8,126 bases of DNA, taken from positions 1,754-9,879 of the forward strand of contig DOIX01000189.1 of assembly GCA_003511885.1 (NCBI GenBank). Reading direction: 5' to 3'. Shown here in pieces: positions 1-5,723 of the stretch. Each line of letters opens with the position of its first letter. Within the stretch, counting starts at the first letter, position 1. The notes beneath the pieces were generated by a model. The model searched no databases. It saw only the letters and a program-made list of their open reading frames with translations, and was not told where the DNA came from. The stretch is from Cyanobacteria bacterium UBA11153. GTDB lineage: Bacteria > Cyanobacteriota > Cyanobacteriia > Cyanobacteriales > Coleofasciculaceae. The translations under genes and the position numbers were made by a program.

Positions 1-67
1 TTACTGCGGAAACCGCTGTATCGCCCAATTGCTACGCCCCTACAGAAAATTGTTCCTACTCCCCATC

Positions 68-745
68 TTATCGAGGTGGTAATTTAGATCCTACCAAAGA
101 GCCAAAAGCACCAGGATTATGTGTTTGACAATAGAGTTTACCTTCTCCCTTAAATCGACAAACCAATCCTTCTCCACCCAAAAAAGCGCCAATCCAGCTA
201 GAGCCTGCCTTAGTAATTTCAAAAGTCAAACTTTTCTCAAAAGCCACAATATGCCCAGTATCAACAATATACTCGCCCTGGACTGGCACTTCATAAATTG
301 CCCCAAAAGAATTTAACAAAACATAACCATAACCACTCATACTTAACCAAAAAATCGACTCACCAGAAAACAAAGACTTCAAGCCTTGAAAACCCAAATC
401 AATATCAACCCCAGATTCACTAGCCAGATAAGAAGTTGCCTGTACAACTAGCTCTTGCCCCTTCATCTCATAAACCAACAAATCCCCCATAAACTTAGGG
501 GCAAGAAATACCTCACCATCCGGTATTGGCGAACGAAATACACTTAAAAATAGAGATTCCCCAGCCACCAAACGTTTAAATCCACCCAAAAGTCCCCCAC
601 CTTTACCTTTTCGTAAAGTAGTACTAGCATTAATATGACCGCTCATTGCAATCATAGAGCCAGCTTGGGCAACTAACTCCTCATTAACATCCAGAATAAC
701 ACGCGCGATCGCACTATCAGGTTGATGTAAAATTTCTATTTTCAT
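68..745 (-). CDS. AIM24/TIGR00266-family protein, paralogue 1
   Basis: This encodes 225 residues and matches the AIM24 (formerly DUF124, TIGR00266) family by its recurring signatures: AGSMIAMSG near residues 28-36, GESLF near 62-66, GLKSLFSGESIFWL near 121-134, VDTGHIVAFE near 161-170, and a glycine-rich GGEGLVCRF near 191-199. Family members are small beta-rich proteins; the eukaryotic homologue AIM24 is mitochondrial, and the bacterial role is not established. No signal peptide or membrane helix is evident, so a cytoplasmic location is inferred. The ATG at 745 gives the MKIEI start that matches the paralogue's MKCDI start; there is no strong Shine-Dalgarno in front of it. The gene lies downstream of its paralogue at 1125-1784 on the same strand, but a 379 bp repeat-rich gap makes simple co-transcription uncertain. 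The family assignment is firm, the function unknown. Confidence 0.9.
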   Translation of the reverse strand: MKIEILHQPDSAIARVILDVNEELVAQAGSMIAMSGHINASTTLRKGKGGGLLGGFKRLVAGESLFLSVFRSPIPDGEVFLAPKFMGDLLVYEMKGQELVVQATSYLASESGVDIDLGFQGLKSLFSGESIFWLSMSGYGYVLLNSFGAIYEVPVQGEYIVDTGHIVAFEKSLTFEITKAGSSWIGAFLGGEGLVCRFKGEGKLYCQTHNPGAFGSLVGSKLPPR

Positions 746-775
746 GGCTATTGTTTGTTGTTGGTTATTTCTTCT

Positions 776-898
776 GGGAGCATCCCAATGAAGGCAAAAA
801 CCGAGATTATATTCTTGCTCCCCCCTTTAATAAGGGGGGTTGGGGGGGGTGAAAACTGTGGCGACTTTCCAGTATCTTTGCCAAAAGAGGATGCTCCC
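776..898. repeat. Inverted-repeat cassette with GGGAGCATCC ends
   Basis: The 10 bp arms GGGAGCATCC (776-785) and GGATGCTCCC (889-898) are perfect inverted complements. A shorter block, GGCAAA near 793-798 and TTTGCC near 877-882, is also complementary, so the ends can pair imperfectly over roughly 25 bp. The left arm is itself a small palindrome (TGGGA-gca-TCCCA, 775-787). The interior carries the C6/G6 hairpin at 820-839. The structure suggests a non-autonomous MITE- or REP-like element; no target-site duplication was recognised and no transposase is present. Confidence 0.55.
820..849. repeat. C6/G6 hairpin and G-rich tract
   Basis: A perfect 8 bp stem (CCCCCCTT at 820-827, AAGGGGGG at 832-839) closes a four-base TAAT loop. 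It is followed by TT and a run of eight G (842-849). Read on the minus strand this is C8-AA-C6-(8 nt)-G6, the same pattern as C6-TAA-C6-(6 nt)-G6 at 5472-5498, so the two are members of one interspersed family. It lacks a following T-run on either strand, which argues against a simple intrinsic terminator. Confidence 0.7.
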
Positions 899-1005
899 TT
901 TCTTGTTGGATATTCAGGAAAGGAATTCCTAAAAAATGCTTCAATAATTTACCTTTGCGATCAAAACAATCCTCCCAGTCAAACATAGCGACAATCCCCC
1001 TCTAA

Positions 1006-1046
1006 TCTTTGCGTACCTTTGCGAATTCCTTGGCGCTCTTTGCGTT
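1006..1046. repeat. Degenerate TTTGCG tandem repeats
   Basis: The motif CTTTGCG occurs at about 1006, 1016 and 1038 (CTTTGCGTAC, CTTTGCGAATT, CTTTGCGTT), with a degenerate CTTGGCGCT unit between the last two. On the other strand this reads as successive CGCAAAG units, a pattern frequent in filamentous cyanobacterial intergenic DNA. It is non-coding in appearance, with no stem that would suggest an RNA gene. Confidence 0.5.
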
Positions 1047-1124
1047 AAAAAAAGCTCCATTTTATCCCAATGATAATCGTTGCTATAGTTATCGATTCCC
1101 TCAACAATAAACAAGCCCAGACAA

Positions 1125-1784
1125 CTATAATTTCGGGCGTAAATATTTCACCAAACCATCAATACTGCGAGACTGAAGATAAATATCACCCGTACCCGTT
1201 AACCGATTAACAAATCCCTCTCCAGAAGTAACGGAACCAAATAATCCACCTGCTAACCCAATATTCATCTTAATATCTGGTTGATATGCCACTAAATGAC
1301 CAGTATCTACCACAAATTCACCATTAATTCTTTTTTTAGTAATACCACCATAAGCACCAAAGAAAACCCTCCCATTACCGCTGACTTGAAGTTTAAATAA
1401 TCCTTCTCCAGAAAACCAACTCTTCAAACCTGCCCAGCGGACACCTAAATTTACACCAGAAGTATGACAAATATAAGCACCAGGTTGAAAACAAAGGGTA
1501 TTGCCGCGTAAATCGGCAGAGACAATATCGCCAATAGTAGATTGAGTAAGAACTAAAGTTAATGGTTGTTGAGTTTGGTTACTAAAAGTATTGACAAATA
1601 AAGATTCGCCCCCAAAGAATTTTTTCATTAATCCCGGTAAGAAGCCACCAGAAAACTTAGTTTTCATGGTAATTTTTCCATCCATGCTAGTCATTGCCCC
1701 CGCCTCGGCAGTAATGCTATCACCGGGATTGAGGGTAACGAAAATAGCGGCAAATGCTGGCTTATAGCGAATATCACATTTCAC
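1125..1784 (-). CDS. AIM24/TIGR00266-family protein, paralogue 2
   Basis: This encodes 219 residues of the same AIM24/TIGR00266 family as the gene at 68-745. Shared signatures are AEAGAM (residues 26-31), GGESLFVNTF (58-67), GLKSWFSGEGLF (119-130), VDTGHLVAY (159-167) and SGEGFVNRL (about 187-195). The two proteins align essentially end to end with clear but moderate identity, so this is an old duplication or two ancient subfamilies kept together, not a recent copy. The start is a GTG at 1784, chosen because AGGAG lies eight bases upstream and because MKCDI aligns with MKIEI of the paralogue. There is no signal peptide or membrane helix. The reaction or ligand is unknown. It lies upstream of the other paralogue and is divergent from the acetyltransferase at 2084. 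Confidence 0.9.
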   Translation of the reverse strand: MKCDIRYKPAFAAIFVTLNPGDSITAEAGAMTSMDGKITMKTKFSGGFLPGLMKKFFGGESLFVNTFSNQTQQPLTLVLTQSTIGDIVSADLRGNTLCFQPGAYICHTSGVNLGVRWAGLKSWFSGEGLFKLQVSGNGRVFFGAYGGITKKRINGEFVVDTGHLVAYQPDIKMNIGLAGGLFGSVTSGEGFVNRLTGTGDIYLQSRSIDGLVKYLRPKL

Positions 1785-1792
1785 AGCCGAAT

Positions 1793-1797
1793 CTCCT
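1793..1797 (-). promoter_or_regulatory. Ribosome binding site AGGAG for the GTG start at 1784
   Basis: On the minus strand AGGAG sits eight bases before GTG at 1784. It is one of the few good Shine-Dalgarno matches in the window and fixes a non-ATG start for AIM24 paralogue 2. Confidence 0.7.
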
Positions 1798-1811
1798 TTA
1801 AGTGGGCAATG

Positions 1812-1928
1812 GGGAGTGGGAAGTGGCGGAAGTCAAAAGTCACCCATTTCAAAGTATGAAGGCTAAAGAAAAAATACGCTTGCTTTTAACCCTACCTCTT
1901 TTTCCCCTACTTCCCACTTCCCGCTCCC
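1812..1928. repeat. 15 bp imperfect inverted repeat upstream of AIM24 paralogue 2
   Basis: GGGAGTGGGAAGTGG (1812-1826) and CCACTTCCCGCTCCC (1914-1928) are inverted complements at 14 of 15 positions, enclosing 87 bases. The arms are built from GGGAGTG/GGGAAGTG-like heptamer units, as in the array at 6534-6554. The interior contains an ATGAAGGC-led tract (from 1856) that resembles one inside the other cassette (from 788). The structure lies between the divergent starts of AIM24 paralogue 2 and the acetyltransferase. A 78-codon open frame across it is taken to be spurious. A HIP1 octamer follows at 1975-1982. Confidence 0.55.
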
Positions 1929-2083
1929 GATTCTTACTCAGATCTTGGTTACTGCCAAATGCTAGTATTGTATCGCGATCGCGCTTGTCTGTGGTTGCAC
2001 ATCTCCATTCGCTCATCCTACCTCTGCAATTGACTTAATCTTCAGATATTGCACCAGTGTCAAAATTTCCCATTCTCCCTAAA

Positions 2084-2608
2084 ATGAACATCAGAAATGC
2101 CCAGGAAATCGACTTAGCAAAAATTATTGAAATTTACAATAACTCAATTCCCAGCCGCCTAGCCACAGCCGATACTCAACCCATATCTGTCGAAAGCCGT
2201 TTAGACTGGTATAAAAAACACACGCCTAACCATTATCCCTTGTGGGTAATAGAAATAGAAAAAACCATACCACCAACCGCTCAAAAATCCATAGAAATAG
2301 CAGGTTGGCTAGGTTTTCAGCCATTTTATGGTCGTCCAGCATACCATAAAACAGCAGAAATTAGCCTCTATATTTCCCCCCCATACCATCGCCAAGGCAT
2401 GGGGCAAAAACTCCTAAGCCATGGGATTGAGAAAAGTCCAAATTTAGGTATAAAAAACCTCCTTGGCTTCATCTTCTCCCATAACCAACCCAGCTTAAAC
2501 TTATTTAAAAAAAACGGCTTCCAAGAATGGGGTTATTTACCAAAAGTAGCAGAAATGGATGGAATAGAGAGAGACTTAGCGATTCTAGGTTATACAATTA
2601 CCGACTAA
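2084..2608 (+). CDS. GNAT-family N-acetyltransferase, phosphinothricin acetyltransferase-like
   Basis: The product is 174 residues from the ATG at 2084 and would transfer an acetyl group from acetyl-CoA to an amino group of an unidentified small substrate. GNAT features are in the expected order: an N-terminal MNIRNAQEIDLAKIIEIYN strand-helix, the AEISLYISPPYHRQGMGQ segment with the acetyl-CoA pyrophosphate-binding R/Q-x-x-G-x-G/A motif at residues 103-108 (RQGMGQ), and a C-terminal HNQPSLNLFKKNGF helix-strand typical of the YncA/phosphinothricin acetyltransferase subgroup. Length is usual for that subgroup. A GTG at 2057 would add nine residues, but MNIRNA is the normal family beginning, so the ATG is preferred; neither has a good Shine-Dalgarno. 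The gene stands alone, divergent from the AIM24 pair. The substrate cannot be inferred from the name of the subgroup. Confidence 0.88.
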   Translation: MNIRNAQEIDLAKIIEIYNNSIPSRLATADTQPISVESRLDWYKKHTPNHYPLWVIEIEKTIPPTAQKSIEIAGWLGFQPFYGRPAYHKTAEISLYISPPYHRQGMGQKLLSHGIEKSPNLGIKNLLGFIFSHNQPSLNLFKKNGFQEWGYLPKVAEMDGIERDLAILGYTITD

Positions 2609-2651
2609 AAAAATATTCAATTCACCAAATGGGATAGTTATCGTCAGAGAC

Positions 2652-2711
2652 GGGTGAAGCTGATGGATAGAAATAATCTTGGACAAAAATAGTCGCCGCA
2701 ATGCTTCACCC
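2652..2711. repeat. 9 bp inverted repeat between convergent genes
   Basis: GGGTGAAGC (2652-2660) and GCTTCACCC (2703-2711) are perfect inverted complements around a 42-base spacer. They lie between the end of the acetyltransferase (2608) and the end of the 46-codon gene (2780). The spacer is too long and there is no T-run, so this is not a typical intrinsic terminator. It may be the remains of a small inverted-repeat element or chance. Confidence 0.4.
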
Positions 2712-2779
2712 CTGCAAATCTCCTTTATTTTAACTGCCTTAACGACTCCTCCAGATGCGCTCTGTCAGATATCTCCAAG

Positions 2780-2920
2780 CTAGCCTACGCTGTAAGCCGT
2801 TTGTAAAGCCCACCAGAGGAGGAAAGCAATCCCTCCTAAAACCAATAAAGCCGAAATTGCGATCGCTTTTGGGCTATCGGCTCCTTTAAACTTCATGATC
2901 CCGCGATTTAGGTCTGACAT
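2780..2920 (-). CDS. Small single-span membrane protein, 46 residues
   Basis: This short frame starts at ATG 2920, reads MSDLNRGIMKFKGADSP and then a hydrophobic stretch of about 20 residues (AIAISALLVLGG, followed by IAFLLWWAL), and ends QTAYSVG before TAG. A polar, basic N-terminus, one membrane helix with a WW pair near its end and a short tail are what is seen in the many tiny single-span proteins of cyanobacterial thylakoid complexes, but I cannot place it in a named family. AGGAGAG lies on the minus strand at 2932-2938, 11 bases before the ATG. A perfect TTGACA (2998-3003, minus) is followed after 14 bases by TATAGA (2978-2983), a weak promoter candidate because of the short spacing. 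The frame contains a HIP1 octamer at 2859-2866. It is divergent from the SGNH hydrolase. A photosynthetic-complex subunit or assembly factor is only an inference from size and shape. Confidence 0.72.
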   Translation of the reverse strand: MSDLNRGIMKFKGADSPKAIAISALLVLGGIAFLLWWALQTAYSVG

Positions 2921-3063
2921 CTTCCCGCGTACTCTCCTATTGATTTCAAGGAATTTCACTATTTGAATATATCTCGATCTATAGTAAAAATGAAAGGTGT
3001 CAATAAGGTAAATTTCCTAAAATTAATCTTAAGATTCCTATCTTCAACGCCATAACGATAAAG

Positions 3064-4035
3064 TTGTCCAGAAAAGGAAAAGCGCCAGTGAAAATATTAC
3101 TGATAATTGGGGGAATCTTCATCGGGTTATTCCTCCTGTTAGAAGTGGGATTGCGATTATTTTGGGGTTTCGGCAATCCACTGATATATATTGCTGATGA
3201 CGAAATTGGTTACTTGCTAGCGCCCAACCAAAAGACCAAACGCTTTGGCAATCGAATTAGTATAAACGAATACTCGATGCGAAGTCCTGCCATTACTAAA
3301 GAACAACCTCCATCAACCTTGAGAATATTCCTCTTAGGAGATTCTATCGTCAATGGAGGTTGGTGGACAGACCAAGAGCAAACCCTATCACAATTAATTG
3401 CCAATCAACTCAAAAGCCATACTGACAAAGAAAAATCACCCTTAGAAAAAATCGAAGTTATCAACGCCTCAGCCAATTCTTGGGGACCGAGAAATGAACT
3501 CGCCTACCTGCAACGCTTCGGGACATTTAACAGCCAAGTGATAGTCTTAGTCATAAATACCGATGACTTATTTGGCACAGCCCCGACATCCGTACCAGTA
3601 GGGCGCGATCGCTTTTACCCCAGTCACAAGCCTCCATTAGCCATTATAGAAGCTATAACACGTTTTTCGCGGTATCAACCACCACCAGAAATGGCAGCGG
3701 TAAATGCCGAAAAAGGCGATCGCGTGGGGTTTAATTTAGAAGCAATTGGTAAAATCCAGGAAATCGTCAAACAGATAGATGCCCAGTTTTTCCTCGCCAT
3801 GACACCCCTGCTGCGGGAAGTTGGGGAACCAGGACCGCGAGACTACGAGATCAAAGCTCGCGATCGTCTAACTGAGTTTACCAAAGAACGGGAAATTGCC
3901 TACATAGATTTTCTCCCCATCTTCAAAGAAACCAAAACCCCAGAAACCTTATATCGGGATCATATTCACCTTAGCCCCGAAGGTAATGAAAAAGTCACTG
4001 AAGTCATTAGTCAGCGATTAGTTGCTGGTAATTAG
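3064..4035 (+). CDS. Membrane-anchored SGNH/GDSL-type hydrolase
   Basis: The product is up to 323 residues. An N-terminal membrane helix (about residues 11-33, ILLIIGG then IFIGLFLLLEVGL) precedes an SGNH-hydrolase domain. Block I is FLLGDSIVNGG with the nucleophile Ser94; the block II region is NASANSWG (134-141); block III is VLVINTDD (161-168); and block V is DHIHLSPEG (299-307), where Asp299 and His302 complete the expected catalytic triad. Such enzymes hydrolyse or transfer ester groups on lipids or glycans; the substrate is unknown. A periplasmic or lumenal domain with the basic N-terminus in the cytoplasm is inferred. The start is uncertain: TTG at 3064 keeps the basic MSRKGKAPVK leader before the helix, whereas GTG at 3088 has AAGGA nine bases upstream and would give 315 residues. 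The longer form is listed. It is convergent with the oxidoreductase downstream. Two HIP1 octamers fall inside it. Confidence 0.85.
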   Translation: MSRKGKAPVKILLIIGGIFIGLFLLLEVGLRLFWGFGNPLIYIADDEIGYLLAPNQKTKRFGNRISINEYSMRSPAITKEQPPSTLRIFLLGDSIVNGGWWTDQEQTLSQLIANQLKSHTDKEKSPLEKIEVINASANSWGPRNELAYLQRFGTFNSQVIVLVINTDDLFGTAPTSVPVGRDRFYPSHKPPLAIIEAITRFSRYQPPPEMAAVNAEKGDRVGFNLEAIGKIQEIVKQIDAQFFLAMTPLLREVGEPGPRDYEIKARDRLTEFTKEREIAYIDFLPIFKETKTPETLYRDHIHLSPEGNEKVTEVISQRLVAGN

Positions 4036-4140
4036 TATTGGTTATTAGTTGAGGAAACGGGGAAGAAAAAGCTTTGTTAGCCTATCTGACGTTATCCATT
4101 AACCAAAAACCCAAGTCAAAAATCAAAATGGGTAATCGCC

Positions 4141-4182
4141 AAAAACCAACAACCAAAAACCAACAACCAAAAACCAACAACC
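4141..4182. repeat. 14 bp tandem repeat, three perfect copies
   Basis: AAAAACCAACAACC is repeated three times without change between two convergent genes; the last copy ends nine bases before the oxidoreductase stop codon. Flanking sequence continues as degenerate AACCAAAA text, and similar GTTGTTGG text is seen at about 750-766. It is low-complexity intergenic DNA, likely variable in copy number through slippage. Confidence 0.85.
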
Positions 4183-4191
4183 AATAACAAT

Positions 4192-5277
4192 TTAATAAGA
4201 AACTGCCACAGCCGGAGAAACGAGATCCCGATGTTCCCTATCTAAATTTCCCCAAACCTGATCGTCAAGAGCCATTTGTTCGATCAAAGTTGCCAAACGG
4301 AGTGCCTTGAGTGCCTGTTCCCCACCGACAGAAGGTTGACAGCTTCCGCGCACGCAAGTAACAAAATGTTCTAACTCGGCGTGCAAAGGTTCGATATTAC
4401 TGGTATAAACCTTCTCAATTAAGCCATCTTGTCGGTAAAGTACAGGACCTAAATCCGTCAAACAATTACCAGGAGTTTGTCGGTGAATCAAGATTTCATT
4501 TTTGAGAAAATCGGCTTCCGTCAGAGAATTTTGGCAATGAGCAGAAATGCGACGGATTTTTCGGTGAGTAACCTTACTAGCAGTTAGAGTAGCCACAATA
4601 CCATTAGCAAAACCTAAATTAGCAGTGACATAATCTAAATATCCCGAATCCGAAGTCCGGTTACCAGTTGCTGTTACTCGAACCACTGGTGCAGCAGCAA
4701 CTTCTAACAGCAAATCGATATCGTGAATCATCAAATCCAGCACCACCGAAACATCATTAGCCCGTTGAGAGTAAGGACTCATCCGGTGTGCTTCTAGAGC
4801 CAGTAATTTCTCGGTTTTCAGAACTTTGCTAAGTTCCTGAAAAGCTGGGTTAAACCGTTCAATATGTCCAACTTGCAAAAGGCGTTGACACTCAGCGGCG
4901 GTATTAACTAAAGACTCTGCCTCAGCAATACTCGCAGCAATAGGTTTTTCGATTAAAACATTAACTCCAGCCCGCAAACAAGCCATCCCCACTTCATAAT
5001 GTAATTTCGTGGGAACAGCCACGCAAACAGCCTCCACGTAAGGAAGCAAGTCGCGATAATCTTCAAAAAAGCGGACATGGTATTTACTAGCAGTGTTCAA
5101 ACCTCGTTCTACATTAATGTCTGAGACACCCACCATTTCCACATCTTTAAGCAGACTTAAAATGCGGACATGATGCTGCCCCATGTTGCCAACGCCAATC
5201 ACGCCTACCCGAATTGGTTGCGGAAAATTGCGCTGGATATGGGGATCCAGGTGTCTTTGGTACATGCTGTCTTGCAC
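4192..5277 (-). CDS. Gfo/Idh/MocA-family NAD(P)-dependent oxidoreductase
   Basis: The product is 361 residues from the chosen GTG. The N-terminal Rossmann fold opens with IRVGVIGVGNMG (GxGxxG at residues 28-33) for NAD(P) binding. SDINVERG follows at 52-59, the family motif EKP is at 110-112 (VLIEKPIAAS), GHIERFNPAF is at 137-146, and LDLMIHDIDLLL with HDID is at 185-188, which begins the C-terminal substrate-binding domain. It would oxidise or reduce a sugar or cyclitol-type substrate that the sequence does not identify. The open frame extends to 5616, but the extra 113 residues are translated from a MITE-like element and a 15 bp tandem repeat and contain no domain. GTG at 5277 is preferred because GGAGGAG lies nine bases upstream and a promoter-like sequence is at 5346-5373; ATG at 5265 (MYQRHL) is the alternative and has no spaced Shine-Dalgarno. 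The gene is monocistronic in appearance, divergent from queC. Confidence 0.9.
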   Translation of the reverse strand: MQDSMYQRHLDPHIQRNFPQPIRVGVIGVGNMGQHHVRILSLLKDVEMVGVSDINVERGLNTASKYHVRFFEDYRDLLPYVEAVCVAVPTKLHYEVGMACLRAGVNVLIEKPIAASIAEAESLVNTAAECQRLLQVGHIERFNPAFQELSKVLKTEKLLALEAHRMSPYSQRANDVSVVLDLMIHDIDLLLEVAAAPVVRVTATGNRTSDSGYLDYVTANLGFANGIVATLTASKVTHRKIRRISAHCQNSLTEADFLKNEILIHRQTPGNCLTDLGPVLYRQDGLIEKVYTSNIEPLHAELEHFVTCVRGSCQPSVGGEQALKALRLATLIEQMALDDQVWGNLDREHRDLVSPAVAVSY

Positions 5278-5286
5278 TATGATATG

Positions 5287-5293
5287 CTCCTCC
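5287..5293 (-). promoter_or_regulatory. Ribosome binding site GGAGGAG for the GTG start at 5277
   Basis: On the minus strand GGAGGAG is nine bases upstream of GTG 5277 and 21 bases upstream of ATG 5265. The spacing selects the GTG and speaks against the far upstream start at 5616. Confidence 0.65.
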
Positions 5294-5345
5294 ACCACGG
5301 GAACTAAGTCGATTTGCTGATACTGAGCCGCTTTAAACCATCCAG

Positions 5346-5373
5346 ATAGTACCACAGCACCTTTAAATGTAAA
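5346..5373 (-). promoter_or_regulatory. Candidate sigma-70-type promoter of the oxidoreductase gene
   Basis: On the minus strand TTTACA (5368-5373; five of six matches to TTGACA) and TACTAT (5346-5351; four of six matches to TATAAT) are separated by 16 bases. Transcription would begin near 5339 and leave a leader of about 60 bases before GTG 5277. It lies between the chosen start and the MITE-like element, which means the upstream part of the open frame would not be transcribed from it. This is pattern matching only. Confidence 0.4.
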
Positions 5374-5446
5374 GAATTCCAAAGTAGGGAGTAGGGACAG
5401 CAGATGCCCAGGTAGCGAGCCGTGAGACAAGGGTGACAAGGGACAC

Positions 5447-5546
5447 GACTTACGCAAAATCGGCTGATTAGCCCCCCTAACCCCCCAAGCTTGGGGGGAA
5501 CAGAATTTAACTCCCCCCAGATTTGGGGGGGGCGAGTGCGTAAGTC
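5447..5546. mobile_element. MITE-like element with GACTTACGCA terminal inverted repeats
   Basis: A 100 bp segment is bounded by perfect 10 bp inverted repeats, GACTTACGCA (5447-5456) and TGCGTAAGTC (5537-5546). Inside are C6-TAA-C6 followed by a palindrome CCCCCC-AAGCTT-GGGGGG (5481-5498) and a second stem CCCCCCA-gatt-TGGGGGG (5513-5530). The element is too small to encode a transposase, so it is non-autonomous if mobile. ACTTACGCA-type ends are common on small cyanobacterial elements, from general knowledge. No target-site duplication is obvious directly outside the ends. It sits upstream of the oxidoreductase promoter candidate and, translated, produces the false proline/glycine-rich N-terminus of the long frame. 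Confidence 0.6.
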
Positions 5547-5580
5547 CTAAAGGGAGAAATTTTTTCTTCTCCCTCCTCAT

Positions 5581-5625
5581 CCTCAATAGCTCCCTCCTCA
5601 ATAGCTCCCTCCTCAATAGCTCCCT
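5581..5625. repeat. 15 bp tandem repeat, three perfect copies
   Basis: CCTCAATAGCTCCCT is repeated three times exactly, preceded by a partial CTCCCTCCTCAT unit. Because the unit is a multiple of three, it keeps the minus-strand reading frame open and encodes the repetitive RRELL-type start of the spurious extension of the oxidoreductase frame. It is treated as non-coding. Confidence 0.85.
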
Positions 5626-5723
5626 ACTTCTCGACGTTTAAGGCGGCAATTCTCTTCTGATTTTGGTTTTACTCCTGCTAGAGGAGTGTCTGGATGTGTC
5701 AGTTTGTGGGTTGTCCATTTTCA

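Larger units (their letters stand above)
746..1124. other. Repeat-rich intergenic region between AIM24 paralogues
   Basis: These 379 bases contain no credible gene. From left to right they hold a GTT-rich low-complexity tract just before the ATG of paralogue 1, an inverted-repeat cassette (776-898) with a C6/G6 hairpin inside it, and a run of TTTGCG-containing repeats (1006-1046). A 77-codon open frame on the plus strand (755-988) runs through the cassette, but its proline/glycine-rich part is a translation of the hairpin and it has no recognisable domain, so it is not called. I found no clear sigma-70-type promoter for paralogue 1 here. Confidence 0.6.

Noticed and set aside
119..316. Plus-strand frame opposite AIM24 paralogue 1
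   Set aside because: Fully antisense to a confidently identified gene and without recognisable protein features. The same reasoning removes 3210-3404, 6379-6576, 6690-6932 and 6800-6985.
820..849. Intrinsic terminator at the C6/G6 hairpin
   Set aside because: The stem is strong, but no T-run follows on either strand, and the same core recurs at 5472-5498 as part of a repeat element.
755..988. 77-codon plus-strand open frame between the AIM24 paralogues
   Set aside because: It runs through an inverted-repeat cassette; its PPLIRGVGGG-like part is the translated C6/G6 hairpin, and no domain or ribosome binding site supports it.
1802..2038. 78-codon plus-strand open frame upstream of the acetyltransferase
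   Set aside because: It is composed of G-rich heptamer-like repeats, their inverted copy and a HIP1 site, without domain or conserved features.
2084..2608. Calling the acetyltransferase a phosphinothricin resistance gene (pat/bar)
   Set aside because: The fold and motifs fit the broader subgroup, but nothing in the sequence identifies the substrate, so no symbol is given.
2645..2710. 21-codon minus-strand frame starting GTG after AAGGAG, downstream of the small membrane protein
   Set aside because: Although a Shine-Dalgarno-like sequence is present, the peptide is very short, shows no pattern and spans the inverted repeat at 2652-2711.
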